DNA of 26,191 nt from Coemansia sp. RSA 922. Lineage: Eukaryota > Kickxellomycota > Kickxellomycetes > Kickxellales > Kickxellaceae. Position 1 is the first letter of the stretch. Each line of letters opens with the position of its first letter. The stretch lies in contig JANBQS010000210.1 in the NCBI GenBank assembly GCA_027577415.1, forward strand, positions 1-26,191. Direction: 5' to 3'. Positions 1 through 8,272 of the stretch are shown here, piece after piece. Under the pieces are notes generated by a model. It searched no databases. It worked only from the letters and a program-made list of their open reading frames with translations, and was not told the origin of the DNA. The translations under genes were made by a program, and so were the position numbers.

Positions 1-104
1 CCGACAAAGACTTGCGCCCAGCCGCCCATCGTACCAGCAACAAACTCGCCAACCGCCTTGGGCACGGCCTTTTTGTTTGGTGTTACGCCAACTGTTGTCT
101 CCAT
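1..104 (-). CDS. Mitochondrial carrier family protein, 5' end only (runs off window)
   Basis: The reverse strand has an ATG at 104 and 34 codons open to the window edge. The peptide contains FVAGTMGGWAQVFVG, which matches the first transmembrane helix of the mitochondrial carrier family, where AG..GG...V.VG leads into the PxDxxK signature (here expected just beyond the window, as QPFDTVK). The wording resembles the Ymc1/carnitine-carrier/ORC branch of inner-membrane exchangers; the substrate cannot be told from 34 residues. The short hydrophilic N-terminus before helix 1 is normal for the family. The gene is divergent from the hydrolase at 424 and shares its upstream region. The fold assignment is fairly secure; the subfamily is a guess. 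Confidence 0.82.
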   Translation of the reverse strand, partial: METTVGVTPNKKAVPKAVGEFVAGTMGGWAQVFV

Positions 105-275
105 TTTTTTTACTATGCGAATTAGTACACCGTACGAGAGAGCCCGAGGGACGAAAAATAACTGAAGGGAAGATGATGAATCAAGAGAGAGAAAGATATA
201 TGAATGGGCGCCTCTCTCGATCGATGCAAGCCTTGTACGTCCCGATGCGCCGGTGTGTGAGAAAAAAAAAACAGA

Positions 276-282
276 TGACTCA
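276..282. promoter_or_regulatory. TGACTCA, bZIP (Gcn4/AP-1 type) consensus
   Basis: An exact 7-bp match to the palindromic bZIP core lies 142 bp upstream of the hydrolase ATG and 172 bp from the carrier ATG. The motif is short, so a chance match is possible, but its placement in a shared promoter beside an inverted repeat is suggestive. Confidence 0.35.
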
Positions 283-284
283 AA

Positions 285-320
285 GATCTGGCAGATATTA
301 ATCAGCTAGTGTGCCAGATC
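285..320. repeat. 9-bp perfect inverted repeat with 18-bp spacer
   Basis: GATCTGGCA at 285-293 is the exact reverse complement of TGCCAGATC at 312-320. It sits in the divergent promoter of the carrier and hydrolase genes, starting 2 bp after the TGACTCA. It may be a dimeric factor site or a transcript hairpin; the function is unknown. Confidence 0.6.
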
Positions 321-423
321 ACGGGGGTTCCTCTCAGTGTTTTGAAGAAACGTCCTTTTTCGTCTCTTGTTGCTAAATTTTTATTTATTTATTTTATTTA
401 TTTTCTATCAGTCGATTCGCAAA

Positions 424-1664
424 ATGCTGTATGCCATTCTCGCATACCTGGGCGGAGCCGAAGAGACGCTTGCATCTATTGCCAGCTGGGCTCCCACTAT
501 CACATATTACGGCTTGGCCGTGATAGCCAGCCTGGTGTTGATTGCACTGACTATCGTATGGATGTTTCAGCGCGACATGGTCTATCCTGCTGCCTTTCCA
601 GCTCATTCTCGCGACCGGGTACGCATCTGATGCACTGACAACTGCGCTTACAGTGTACTTTTATTCCCGCTGAAAGTACTAACCCACCCACACACTTTTT
701 TTTTTGCCTTGCACGTCTGTAGGTTACTCTGCCCTCACAATTTGGTATGCCGCATTTTGACGATATTCGCTTGGAGACACCAGACAAGGTGTTGATTCGC
801 GGGTACCTTATTAAGCGGGCGACGGATGAGGAGACGCGGCGCGCATCGACAGTGCTTTACTTCCATGCCAATGCTGGCAACATGGGCCACCGACTGCCCG
901 TGGCAAAGCTGATGTACGACATGCTGGGATGCAACGTGTTTATGCTGTCGTACCGCGGATACGGTCTGTCAGACGGACACCCATCGGAGGCAGGAATTAA
1001 AACAGACGCACTTACTGCGCTGGAGTTTATTCGCTCGCACCCACTGACAGCCAACACGAAGCTTGTGGCATATGGACAGTCCCTGGGCGGCGCCGTGGCA
1101 ATAGACATTGTCGCTGCCAACGAGCCCGAGTTTGCTGGTATCATTTTGGAGAACACCTTCTTGTCCATTGGCAAGCTCATCCCTAGTGTCTTGCCTATTC
1201 TCAAGTGGGTAACCTTTTTGGCGTCGGAGAAGTGGGACTCGGAGAAAGTTGTGCGCCAGATCAGCAGTGTGCCGACGCTCTTTTTGTCGGGCTTGCAGGA
1301 CGATTTGGTGCCGCCGCCGCATATGCGCAAGTTGTACGAGCTTTTGTCACGCAACCAGGACGGGAAGCGTATGAGGGTCACTTGGGAGGAGTTTGCTGCT
1401 GGTAAGCACAACGACACGTTTGCTCAGCCTGGGTACTTTGAGGCCATCGCAAAGTGGTGGAAGGACACTGTTGATGCCACTGAGCCCTATGTGCCGACAG
1501 GTCGCCTGGTGGCATTGGAGCCGCGCGACTCTATTGAGAAATCGGACGGCGAGAATATCTACAGGGTAGAATCTGCATCGGCCGACAAGAGCTACTCAAA
1601 CTCGGAGCGCGAGTCGCCAGTTACAACAGCTAGTGTATCTGAGCCAACCAAGAAGGACGACTAG
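424..1664 (+). CDS. Bem46/ABHD13-type alpha/beta hydrolase, membrane-anchored, two exons
   Basis: Exon 1 is 424-618 and exon 2 is 723-1664, giving 378 residues. The N-terminus has a hydrophobic segment (about residues 26-47) that should anchor it in a membrane, followed by YPAAFP, the start of the Bem46 fold. The alpha/beta hydrolase core shows FHANAGNMGHR (oxyanion region), the nucleophile elbow GQSLGG (Ser185), the acid in SGLQDDLVPP (Asp258) and the catalytic His294 in GKHND. Order and length fit the Bem46/ABHD13 family, which in fungi is linked to membranes and polarity; its substrate is unknown. A serine-rich tail of about 70 residues follows the fold. An in-frame ATG at or before 367 would add an AT-rich-encoded leader; I prefer 424 because it matches family length. 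Confidence 0.88.
619..722 (+). other. Spliceosomal intron (phase 0, 104 nt) in the hydrolase gene
   Basis: The donor is GTACGC at 619. There is a perfect branch site TACTAAC at 677-683, a pyrimidine-rich tract and an acceptor TGTAG ending at 722. Splicing joins SRDR to VTLPSQFG in frame and rebuilds the expected Bem46 sequence without a stop. It is the only clear intron I found in the window. Confidence 0.88.
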
Positions 1665-1810
1665 TCGCCAATTTTTTTTTTTCGTAAATAAATTTTCTTT
1701 TCCATTTCTGACCAGGGGGGACCAAAAAAAGGAAATCCAAGTTCTGCCTTTTTCTTTCTCTTTCGAATCAAAGACCAATTTATCTTTTTATTTTTATTCT
1801 TTTGTCATTA

Positions 1811-3058
1811 ATGTCAGCAGAACCAACTACCGCCATAGCGACGGTTTTCGTCGAAATGGACGAGCCCTACGTCCAGGACATTCTCCTAGCCGCCTTTGCC
1901 AAATACGCACCGCTGCTGGCAGTCCAGACCGCCGAGCCCATCAGCGCTTCTACTCGGTTGATGCATTGGCGCGAATACGAAAAGATCGACTGGGACACTG
2001 TCCACCGGTCCACCACAGTATTTGCTAACGCCTACTGCATACGCAAGGGTCTTATTCGCAAAGCGCAAATGGCGTTCAACATCCAGTTGTTTGTCGCAAA
2101 GAATCCCGACTCCATCCTAAAGACAGGGGTACCCGACACATGGATCTTCGAGTTGGATGATGTCGACTACTTGGATGAGGCGCTGATGGAATGCTATGAG
2201 GTTGAGAACGGTATGCAGGCGAATGAGGGAGTCGATGACCCGCGGTTGCGCGAGCAGTTTATCCTCAAGCCGTCGTTGACTGGGCGCGGGGCCGGGATCT
2301 ACGTGTTTGATACGAGAGAGCGATTGGAGTCTCTGCTTGAGAGTGAGTTTGAATCCGATGACGAAGAGGAGGATGAAGATGAGGAGTCCGGCCAAGCCGT
2401 GTCTCAGATCCGTGAGTGGGTTATCCAGCGCTACATCAACCGCCCGCTGTTGCTGCCTACGCATGGTAACCGCAAGTTCCATCTTCGGGTCTATGTGCTG
2501 GCTGCTGGCGATCTCGACGTCTTTGTATATCGCCATATGCTGGCACTTTTTGCGCCAAGGCCCTACGCCGAGTCAGCTGGCGACCTGGACGACCAGCGCG
2601 CGCATCTGACCAACACCTGTCTGCAAGCCAAGCACGAAGGATTTGATGAGTCGGATGCCGTGCGGCTGTTCTGGAGCCTGGACTTGGCACAGGATAAACT
2701 CGACCGGATCTTTGACCAGATCTGCAAGATCCTCTCTGACACTTTTGCCGCTGTGTCCAACGAGTCCACTTCGTTCCAGGCCTGGGGCAACTGTATCGAG
2801 CAGTTTGGGTTTGACTTTTTGCTGGACGAGGACTGTAATGCCTTTATGCTCGAGGCTAACGCATACCCGGACTTTAAGCAGACTGGCGATGGTCTAAAGT
2901 CTGTTGTTGAGGGTTTTATGGCTGCGTCGGTAGCTACTGCCGCCGATTCGCTGTTGCTAAAGGACGCCGACGTGCCCGATGACGTGCGCCAGATGATGGA
3001 AGCCGATCGTACTGATCTGGTCAAAGTCTTTTCTCGCAACAATGTGCGCAATTGGTAG
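1811..3058 (+). CDS. Tubulin-tyrosine ligase (TTL) domain protein, Pby1-like ATP-grasp
   Basis: The protein has 415 residues; the first ATG in frame is at 1811. It is a stand-alone TTL/ATP-grasp domain. Visible elements are the N-terminal IRKGLIRK (about 77-84), ILKPSLTGRGAGI (151-163, nucleotide-binding lysine K153), RKFHLRVYVL (221-230), HLTNTCLQ (265-272), and the metal-binding block GFDFLLDE...FMLEANAYPD (Asp335, Glu348, Asn350). The wording is close to the TTL half of yeast Pby1. In Saccharomyces that half is fused behind a SurE-like phosphatase; here it is alone. TTL-like enzymes add amino acids to protein ends or side chains, and the substrate here is unknown. An acidic loop (ESDDEEEDEDEESG, about 181-194) is inserted inside the ATP-grasp fold. 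The gene is convergent with the ABC gene downstream, with 33 bp between stop codons. Confidence 0.85.
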   Translation: MSAEPTTAIATVFVEMDEPYVQDILLAAFAKYAPLLAVQTAEPISASTRLMHWREYEKIDWDTVHRSTTVFANAYCIRKGLIRKAQMAFNIQLFVAKNPDSILKTGVPDTWIFELDDVDYLDEALMECYEVENGMQANEGVDDPRLREQFILKPSLTGRGAGIYVFDTRERLESLLESEFESDDEEEDEDEESGQAVSQIREWVIQRYINRPLLLPTHGNRKFHLRVYVLAAGDLDVFVYRHMLALFAPRPYAESAGDLDDQRAHLTNTCLQAKHEGFDESDAVRLFWSLDLAQDKLDRIFDQICKILSDTFAAVSNESTSFQAWGNCIEQFGFDFLLDEDCNAFMLEANAYPDFKQTGDGLKSVVEGFMAASVATAADSLLLKDADVPDDVRQMMEADRTDLVKVFSRNNVRNW

Positions 3059-3091
3059 CACTAATAGATTCAGTATGTCTTTGCGCTTTTG

Positions 3092-5110
3092 TCATATCCA
3101 TGTGAACTTTGGCTTGGCTCTCCAGCGCAACAAGGCGTATCCGGCCAGATAAAATGTCATCGCAATAACTAGGAGCATTGCTATGTCTTGGCCAACAGTA
3201 AAGCGGCCCATGCCATATGCCTCAATAACTTGCTTGCCGTCCAAATAGCACACCGCTCCTGGAGTGCAAGTGAATTGAAGATCGCTAAACTCGTTCAATA
3301 CAAACGCTGCATACGCATAGTAAACCGGGTTTATCCAGTGTACCCACTTTATAGCCGCAGGAATAGTCTTTGGATTAGCCAGCAAGCCGCCAAACAAGAG
3401 CTCGATGGTAATAATTCCAGGCGCAATAACAAACGCTACATCCATAGTACGTACCGCTGAACCTACCATCAGCATAAACGATATCGACACGATGTTCAGG
3501 CACGATAGCACGCCCAATGTAGCAAAGAACTTGCCGGCGCTAAACGTCAAATGGCTGATGAAATACACACCACAGATAAACACTGCGCTTGATGTGAGAG
3601 CTACAGGCATGAATGTAGTTGCTTTGGAAATATAAAATGGAGTCACCCTGTACACCGCCGCCGAACGCTCTCTAAGCATAATATCGCGCTCGTCGAAAAA
3701 GGCATACAGTGCTGGCATTACTATCGGAAACGTTGCATTTAGTGCTACAATGTATAGAACCCCCAGACGATTCTGTATACTGGCCGAGTCGTGTTTGAGG
3801 TAAAAGAACATGAATCCGACTATCAAAGCAGTTGCAAGTGATTGGATTACTTGGCTGGCGAGAAATGGCACATTGCGCATCAAATTGAGCCAGTCTCGTC
3901 GTGCGAGGATTTTATACTCGTATATCCAGCTATTTCGTGTCTGTTGCGTTAGTGCAACTACAGAATTTTGCTTTTTGGGTATGCCACCTTGGCCATATAT
4001 AAACGTTGCCTTTTCATACTCCTCAGCAGCAAGTCGTGTTTTGTATTGCATAAAGGAATATGCCAATTCGGCCACCCGTATCTTACTCTCATTCAGGGCT
4101 TCGTCGCTGCGATAATCCAGTGTCATCAAATCGACAAAGTAATCGGCTGGATTTTCATGTACTGGGCATGAGTATCCGAGCGTAGAAAAATAGCCAATGG
4201 TTGCGGCGGTTGGGCCAAAGTAGATAACGTGTCCCTGTGACAAAAGAATTACCTTGTCAAACATGTTAAATATCCGGGCGCTAGGTTGATGTATAGTCAT
4301 TAGGGCAGCTATATGTCGCTCAGTAGCGATTTTTCGAACTAATTCAACAGCGAGTTGAGATGAATTGCTATCAAGACCTGAAGTGGGCTCGTCAAGAAAC
4401 AATATCTTCGGGTCAGTCAACAGTTCCACACCAATACTCACTCGTTTGCGCTCACCGCCTGATATACCTCGATTATTGGTGCTCCCAATTTGTGAATCCT
4501 TTATACTCTCAAGGCGTAGTTGCTGTATAATATTGTCAACTCGCTCTCGCTTTTGGTCTCGCGAATACTGGCTATTAGGAAGCCGCAATTTCGCAGCATA
4601 TAGCAACGTTTCTTGCACAGTCAATAGCGAGTGCATAATATCGTCTTGCTGCACATACGATGTGGCTCGTCTGAAACTGCCTGGTTGACGTTGGGCGCCA
4701 CAGTATAGTACTTTTCCTGATAAGCGACCGCCGTAAATACGGCCCGAAAGTATATTGAGTAAAGTTGTCTTGCCAGCACCCGACGAGCCAATAATGGCTA
4801 TTGTCTCACCTGGTCGGACATGTCCGCTGACGTTGTTGAGGATCACTCGGCTGGTGGACCTGTCCTTGGACTTTGTGTCTACTTCGAGTGTCAGCCCTTC
4901 CCACTGTAGTATTGCTTCTTCGAATGATTGAGATGATGCAATATCCAAATACTCTGAAGCTGGTTGAATGCTATCGGTGGCATGTTCATACGACGAGCCA
5001 GCTGGCAAGGACATGGCGAGGTACTCGTTGCTTGGCAATTCATTTATATGATTGCTGAGCGAATGCCAAGAGTCCTCATCTTGAACTTTGCCGTCAAAGT
5101 CACTGTCCAT
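3092..5110 (-). CDS. ABCG-family half-transporter, paralogue A (AT-richer copy)
   Basis: The protein has 672 residues; the ATG is at 5110. The order is nucleotide-binding domain then membrane domain, as in ABCG/White half-transporters, which work as dimers to export lipids or xenobiotics. Seen: Walker A GSSGAGKT (108-115), Q-loop VQQDD (153-157), signature ISGGE (216-220), Walker B ILFLDEP (Asp240, Glu241) and switch His274 in MTIHQPSA. About six transmembrane helices follow, with an ABC2-type core and a Cys pair (FTCTPGAVC) in the last outer loop. Compared with its neighbour it has an extra acidic N-terminal stretch of about 35 residues and visibly more A/T at third codon positions. It follows paralogue B on the same strand, 313 bp apart, so it arose by tandem duplication. 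Confidence 0.93.
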   Translation of the reverse strand: MDSDFDGKVQDEDSWHSLSNHINELPSNEYLAMSLPAGSSYEHATDSIQPASEYLDIASSQSFEEAILQWEGLTLEVDTKSKDRSTSRVILNNVSGHVRPGETIAIIGSSGAGKTTLLNILSGRIYGGRLSGKVLYCGAQRQPGSFRRATSYVQQDDIMHSLLTVQETLLYAAKLRLPNSQYSRDQKRERVDNIIQQLRLESIKDSQIGSTNNRGISGGERKRVSIGVELLTDPKILFLDEPTSGLDSNSSQLAVELVRKIATERHIAALMTIHQPSARIFNMFDKVILLSQGHVIYFGPTAATIGYFSTLGYSCPVHENPADYFVDLMTLDYRSDEALNESKIRVAELAYSFMQYKTRLAAEEYEKATFIYGQGGIPKKQNSVVALTQQTRNSWIYEYKILARRDWLNLMRNVPFLASQVIQSLATALIVGFMFFYLKHDSASIQNRLGVLYIVALNATFPIVMPALYAFFDERDIMLRERSAAVYRVTPFYISKATTFMPVALTSSAVFICGVYFISHLTFSAGKFFATLGVLSCLNIVSISFMLMVGSAVRTMDVAFVIAPGIITIELLFGGLLANPKTIPAAIKWVHWINPVYYAYAAFVLNEFSDLQFTCTPGAVCYLDGKQVIEAYGMGRFTVGQDIAMLLVIAMTFYLAGYALLRWRAKPKFTWI

Positions 5111-5423
5111 GATACCCTCAATCACTAAAGTATTTTAAAGAGTATATAAAAAAGAAGCGCTATCCAACAAAGAGTAAACCTAAAAAAAGGTATATTTTTT
5201 TTCTAACTCCTAATTGTGCTAATTACACGAAACTGCCCAGCAAAAAAAGTCAAGCAGTAACATGAAAGCAGGATAGTATGCTCGGTATTTCCAGAGCAAT
5301 TTCTAGCAAACACGGCAGTAGTCGATGATGTCAACAAGCACATAGTCTATAGAGATGAATTAGTGATTAAGGTATAAAAAAATAAACAACAAAAAAAATT
5401 ATCTGACTGGTGAATATTTTTCT
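5111..5423. promoter_or_regulatory. Spacer between tandem ABCG genes; promoter of paralogue A
   Basis: This AT-rich stretch is the 3' flank of paralogue B and the 5' flank of paralogue A. A TATATA-type element (about 5141-5147) lies 30-40 bp upstream of the paralogue A start on the minus strand. No open frame with protein character and no RNA gene is seen. Confidence 0.4.
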
Positions 5424-7328
5424 TTACAGCCAAATGGACTTGGGCTTGGCCTTCCAGCGAAGCACAGCGTAGCCAGCCATCATATCGACAAGTGCTAGCA
5501 TAAGCAAGAACAGAATGTTTTGCCAGGTAGTAAACCGAGCCACGTCATAGGCCTTGATGACCTCGGCGCCAGTCTGGTAGCACTGCGTGCCCTGAGCGCA
5601 AGTGAAGACCATACCACTAAACTCGTTTTGCGTAAGCGACGAGAACCCGTATTGCACGGGGTTGACCCAACGGATCCAGCGCAGCACAGGAGTGATGGTG
5701 TGCGGGTTAGCAAACAGACCACCGAACAAAAGCTGAATAGTGAGAATTGCCGGGGCGACGACGAAACCGACTTCGATAGACTTTACGCCCGAGCCGACCA
5801 TGAGCAAAAAGGCGACAGACACGATACTCAGGCAGAAGAAAGTGACCAGACCGATAAAGAACTTTCCAGCGTCAAACTCCAAGTGACTGATAAAGTAGAT
5901 ACCGATAAAGAAGATGGTGTTGGAGACCAGGGCGATTGGCACGTAGGTAGTGAACTTCGACAAGTAGAATGAGGTGACTCGGTATGTGGCCGAGGAGCGT
6001 TCGCGGACCATTATATCGCGCTCCTTGTAGTATAGTGTAAGGAATGGCATGACGATAGGGAACGTAGCGTTGACGGCGATAATGAACAGGACGCCGAGTC
6101 GGTTCTGCACGCTAACCGAGTCCTTCTTGAGGTAGAAGAACATAAAGCCAATCAGTAGAGCCATGAACACTGACTGAGTGATCTGGCCCATGAGGAACGG
6201 AACATTGCGCAGGGCGTTGGCCCAGTCGCGGCGAGCCAAGGTAGAGTACTCGGAGAACCAGTTGTTGCGAGGCAGGTCAAGCTCGCCCGAAAACTCGACG
6301 CCCTTGCCCGAGACGCTAGACGGCTTCTCACTGTTAGTATATATGGCCTGCTGGGCCTCGTGCTCGGCAAACTTGTCGGCAAGCTGCTTGACCTGAGCCT
6401 TGCTCCGATTCAGAGCGTCGTCACTGCGGTAGTCCAGCGTCATCAAGTCAATGAAATAGTCGGCGGGGTTCTCGTGCATGGGACACTGGTACCCGATATT
6501 GGCAAAGTACTCGATAGCCGTAGAGGTGGGGCCAAAATAGACCACGCGACCTTGCGACAACAGAATAACCTTGTCAAAGATATTGAAGATACGAGCGCTA
6601 GGCTGGTGAATAGTCATCAGTGTGGCGATACCTTGGTCGACGGAGATCTTTTTGACTAGCTCGACAACCAACTCTGACGAATTGCTGTCCAAACCCGAGG
6701 TAGGTTCGTCGAGGAACAATAGGCGCGGGTCTGTGAGTAGCTCGGTGCCGATACTGACGCGCTTGCGCTCACCGCCGGATACACCGCGAGTACCAGCGTC
6801 ACCAATCTTTGTATTGCGAGCGGCCTCTAGACGTAGCTGACGGATGACGGTGTTGACACGCTCGGTCTTCCGCTCAGATGTGTACTGAGAATTGGGCAGA
6901 CGCAGCTTGGATGCATAGGCCAGCGTCTCCTGTACGGTCAGCAGGGGGTGCATGAGGTCATCCTGCTGAACATAAGCCGTGACGCGCTTGAAGCTGCCAG
7001 GATGGCGCTTGGCTCCGCGGAATAGAATTTGTCCCGCTAGACGGCCTCCGACAATACGGCCGGAAAGTGCGTTGAGTAGTGTGGTCTTGCCAGCTCCAGA
7101 AGAACCAATAATGGCGATTGCTTCGCCAGCACGAGCCTCGCCTGTAATACCGTTAAGAATGGGGCGCCACTCTTCAGCCTTGCCGACCTTGGCTTTGACT
7201 TCGTAGTTCAAGTCGTCCCACCGCAAGATGACGTCCGACTGTGAGGTAGTAGCCACACCTTGGGGTAACGAGCGCTGAGGGGTCTGGATGCCCTCGGTCA
7301 TGGCCTCCTCGTCAAACACAGCTGACAT
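5424..7328 (-). CDS. ABCG-family half-transporter, paralogue B (GC-richer copy)
   Basis: The protein has 634 residues. Start MSAVFDEE is at 7328; the open frame continues upstream without another ATG. Catalytic elements are complete: Walker A GSSGAGKT (75-82), Q-loop VQQDD (120-124), signature VSGGE (183-187), Walker B LLFLDEP (Asp207, Glu208) and switch His241. The membrane half has about six helices, the ERDIM...R segment between early helices, and an outer-loop Cys pair (FTCAQGTQC). The length is typical for ABCG half-transporters. The protein is very similar to paralogue A along its whole length, but its codons are GC-ending and more biased, which suggests higher expression or stronger constraint. 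The cargo (sterol, lipid or drug) cannot be told. Confidence 0.94.
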   Translation of the reverse strand: MSAVFDEEAMTEGIQTPQRSLPQGVATTSQSDVILRWDDLNYEVKAKVGKAEEWRPILNGITGEARAGEAIAIIGSSGAGKTTLLNALSGRIVGGRLAGQILFRGAKRHPGSFKRVTAYVQQDDLMHPLLTVQETLAYASKLRLPNSQYTSERKTERVNTVIRQLRLEAARNTKIGDAGTRGVSGGERKRVSIGTELLTDPRLLFLDEPTSGLDSNSSELVVELVKKISVDQGIATLMTIHQPSARIFNIFDKVILLSQGRVVYFGPTSTAIEYFANIGYQCPMHENPADYFIDLMTLDYRSDDALNRSKAQVKQLADKFAEHEAQQAIYTNSEKPSSVSGKGVEFSGELDLPRNNWFSEYSTLARRDWANALRNVPFLMGQITQSVFMALLIGFMFFYLKKDSVSVQNRLGVLFIIAVNATFPIVMPFLTLYYKERDIMVRERSSATYRVTSFYLSKFTTYVPIALVSNTIFFIGIYFISHLEFDAGKFFIGLVTFFCLSIVSVAFLLMVGSGVKSIEVGFVVAPAILTIQLLFGGLFANPHTITPVLRWIRWVNPVQYGFSSLTQNEFSGMVFTCAQGTQCYQTGAEVIKAYDVARFTTWQNILFLLMLALVDMMAGYAVLRWKAKPKSIWL

Positions 7329-7473
7329 TGTATGTGATATAGATCGGTTGAAAACAAAAAAGGGGAAAGGTTCAGAGAACAATCAATGATGTATAAATAT
7401 TTGTGAATAAGCAGATAAAGGTGAAGAAAAGAAAAATGTAGTACGACACTTTGGAGATGGCATAAGCCCGTCT

Positions 7474-7481
7474 TATTTATA
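7474..7481 (-). promoter_or_regulatory. TATA box candidate for ABCG paralogue B
   Basis: Reading the minus strand, TATAAATA occurs about 145 bp before the start codon, in an otherwise mixed-composition stretch. This is a canonical TATA element at a plausible distance for a fungal promoter with a 5'UTR of about 100 nt. Confidence 0.45.
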
Positions 7482-7561
7482 CATCCCAGGGTCCAGAGGG
7501 GGGAAAAAGGACCGCGATGATGCCAGAAAGGAGGAGCAAGGGGGCGCGTCTTGAGCCTTGG

Positions 7562-7571
7562 CACCCGGGTG
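7562..7571. promoter_or_regulatory. 10-bp palindrome CACCCGGGTG in ABCG promoter
   Basis: A perfect dyad with a CCCGGG core lies about 235 bp upstream of the paralogue B start and 80 bp beyond its TATA candidate. It is a plausible dimeric-factor site, such as a zinc-cluster regulator of transporters; no specific factor can be assigned. Confidence 0.3.
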
Positions 7572-8272
7572 AAAAGAAGCAGTCAAAATAGCTGACATCC
7601 TTGCCTACAAGGGGAAGGAAGGACAAAAAAAAAGACAGGGATGGGTGATCTTTGCTAGCACACCCCCCACATATAATTTGCTACCATTGTTGTCGTGGCT
7701 GGGCGATTTGCAGTGCACACATTTTCCGATTACAACAAATCAGAGGGCGAGCACGGAACCGACATCGGCTATTTGCGCACTTTTTTTTGCGCACTTCACT
7801 TTAGCTTATTGCGACATGTTACCGAGACTGGAAGCGAAGTACCCATTTTTATTTATTGCAGCTGACTGGTAGGGGAGGAAAGTATGCTTACTCTGTGTAT
7901 CACCATTTCATGGCATATTTCCACACATTTTCATTCTGTGAAACCGCAGCAGCTGGCTTACCAATATAGTTCTGCTTCTGGTGGGGGGAGTGTTCTCTCT
8001 CCTTCCTCTTCTGACTTGCTATTGTTTACCCGACTACCCCGCCGAGTGATGTCCGAGGGTTGAGAGTTGACATGTCTTCTGTTCTGTTCTTGGCACCTAT
8101 CAGCCATCGCTGGGCAACTGAGCTTTTTTTCAAAGCACAATGGAAAAAAAGAGACATTGGAGCTGGAATGTGGCGGATCACTAGAGCCAAGATATTAGTG
8201 GCACAATTGGGTTATATCCTTTGACAACACAAAAAAACTAGCGCATAGAAAAAAGCGAGGATAAAAATAGAA

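Larger units (their letters stand above)
105..423. promoter_or_regulatory. Divergent intergenic/promoter region, carrier and Bem46-like hydrolase
   Basis: This stretch of about 320 bp lies between two divergent start codons and must contain both promoters. It has a perfect TGACTCA (276-282), the site known for Gcn4/AP-1-type bZIP factors. Directly after it comes a 9-bp perfect inverted repeat, GATCTGGCA (285-293) and TGCCAGATC (312-320). A T-rich tract at 377-408 ends in a CAG (409-411), which could be a 5'UTR splice acceptor, but I see no convincing donor. Short open frames across it lack protein character. Confidence 0.5.
7329..8272. promoter_or_regulatory. Gene-free stretch upstream of ABCG paralogue B
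   Basis: About 0.94 kb contains the promoter of paralogue B and the 3' flank of the CDF gene. On the minus strand a TATAAATA element is at 7474-7481, about 150 bp before the ATG. A 10-bp palindrome CACCCGGGTG is at 7562-7571. The remainder is low in coding character; the small open frames at 7645-7872 and 7958-8140 look random. Confidence 0.4.

Noticed and set aside
77..301. 74-codon plus-strand frame at the left end
   Set aside because: It overlaps the mitochondrial carrier start and the divergent promoter, and its Arg/Met/Gln-rich text has no protein character.
367..423. Earlier start for the Bem46-like hydrolase
   Set aside because: It would add about 19 residues encoded by a TTTATTTATT tract that looks like 5'UTR. 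The ATG at 424 fits family length.
7329..7382. N-terminal extension of ABCG paralogue B
   Set aside because: The frame upstream contains no ATG, only a TTG, and is AT-rich leader sequence.
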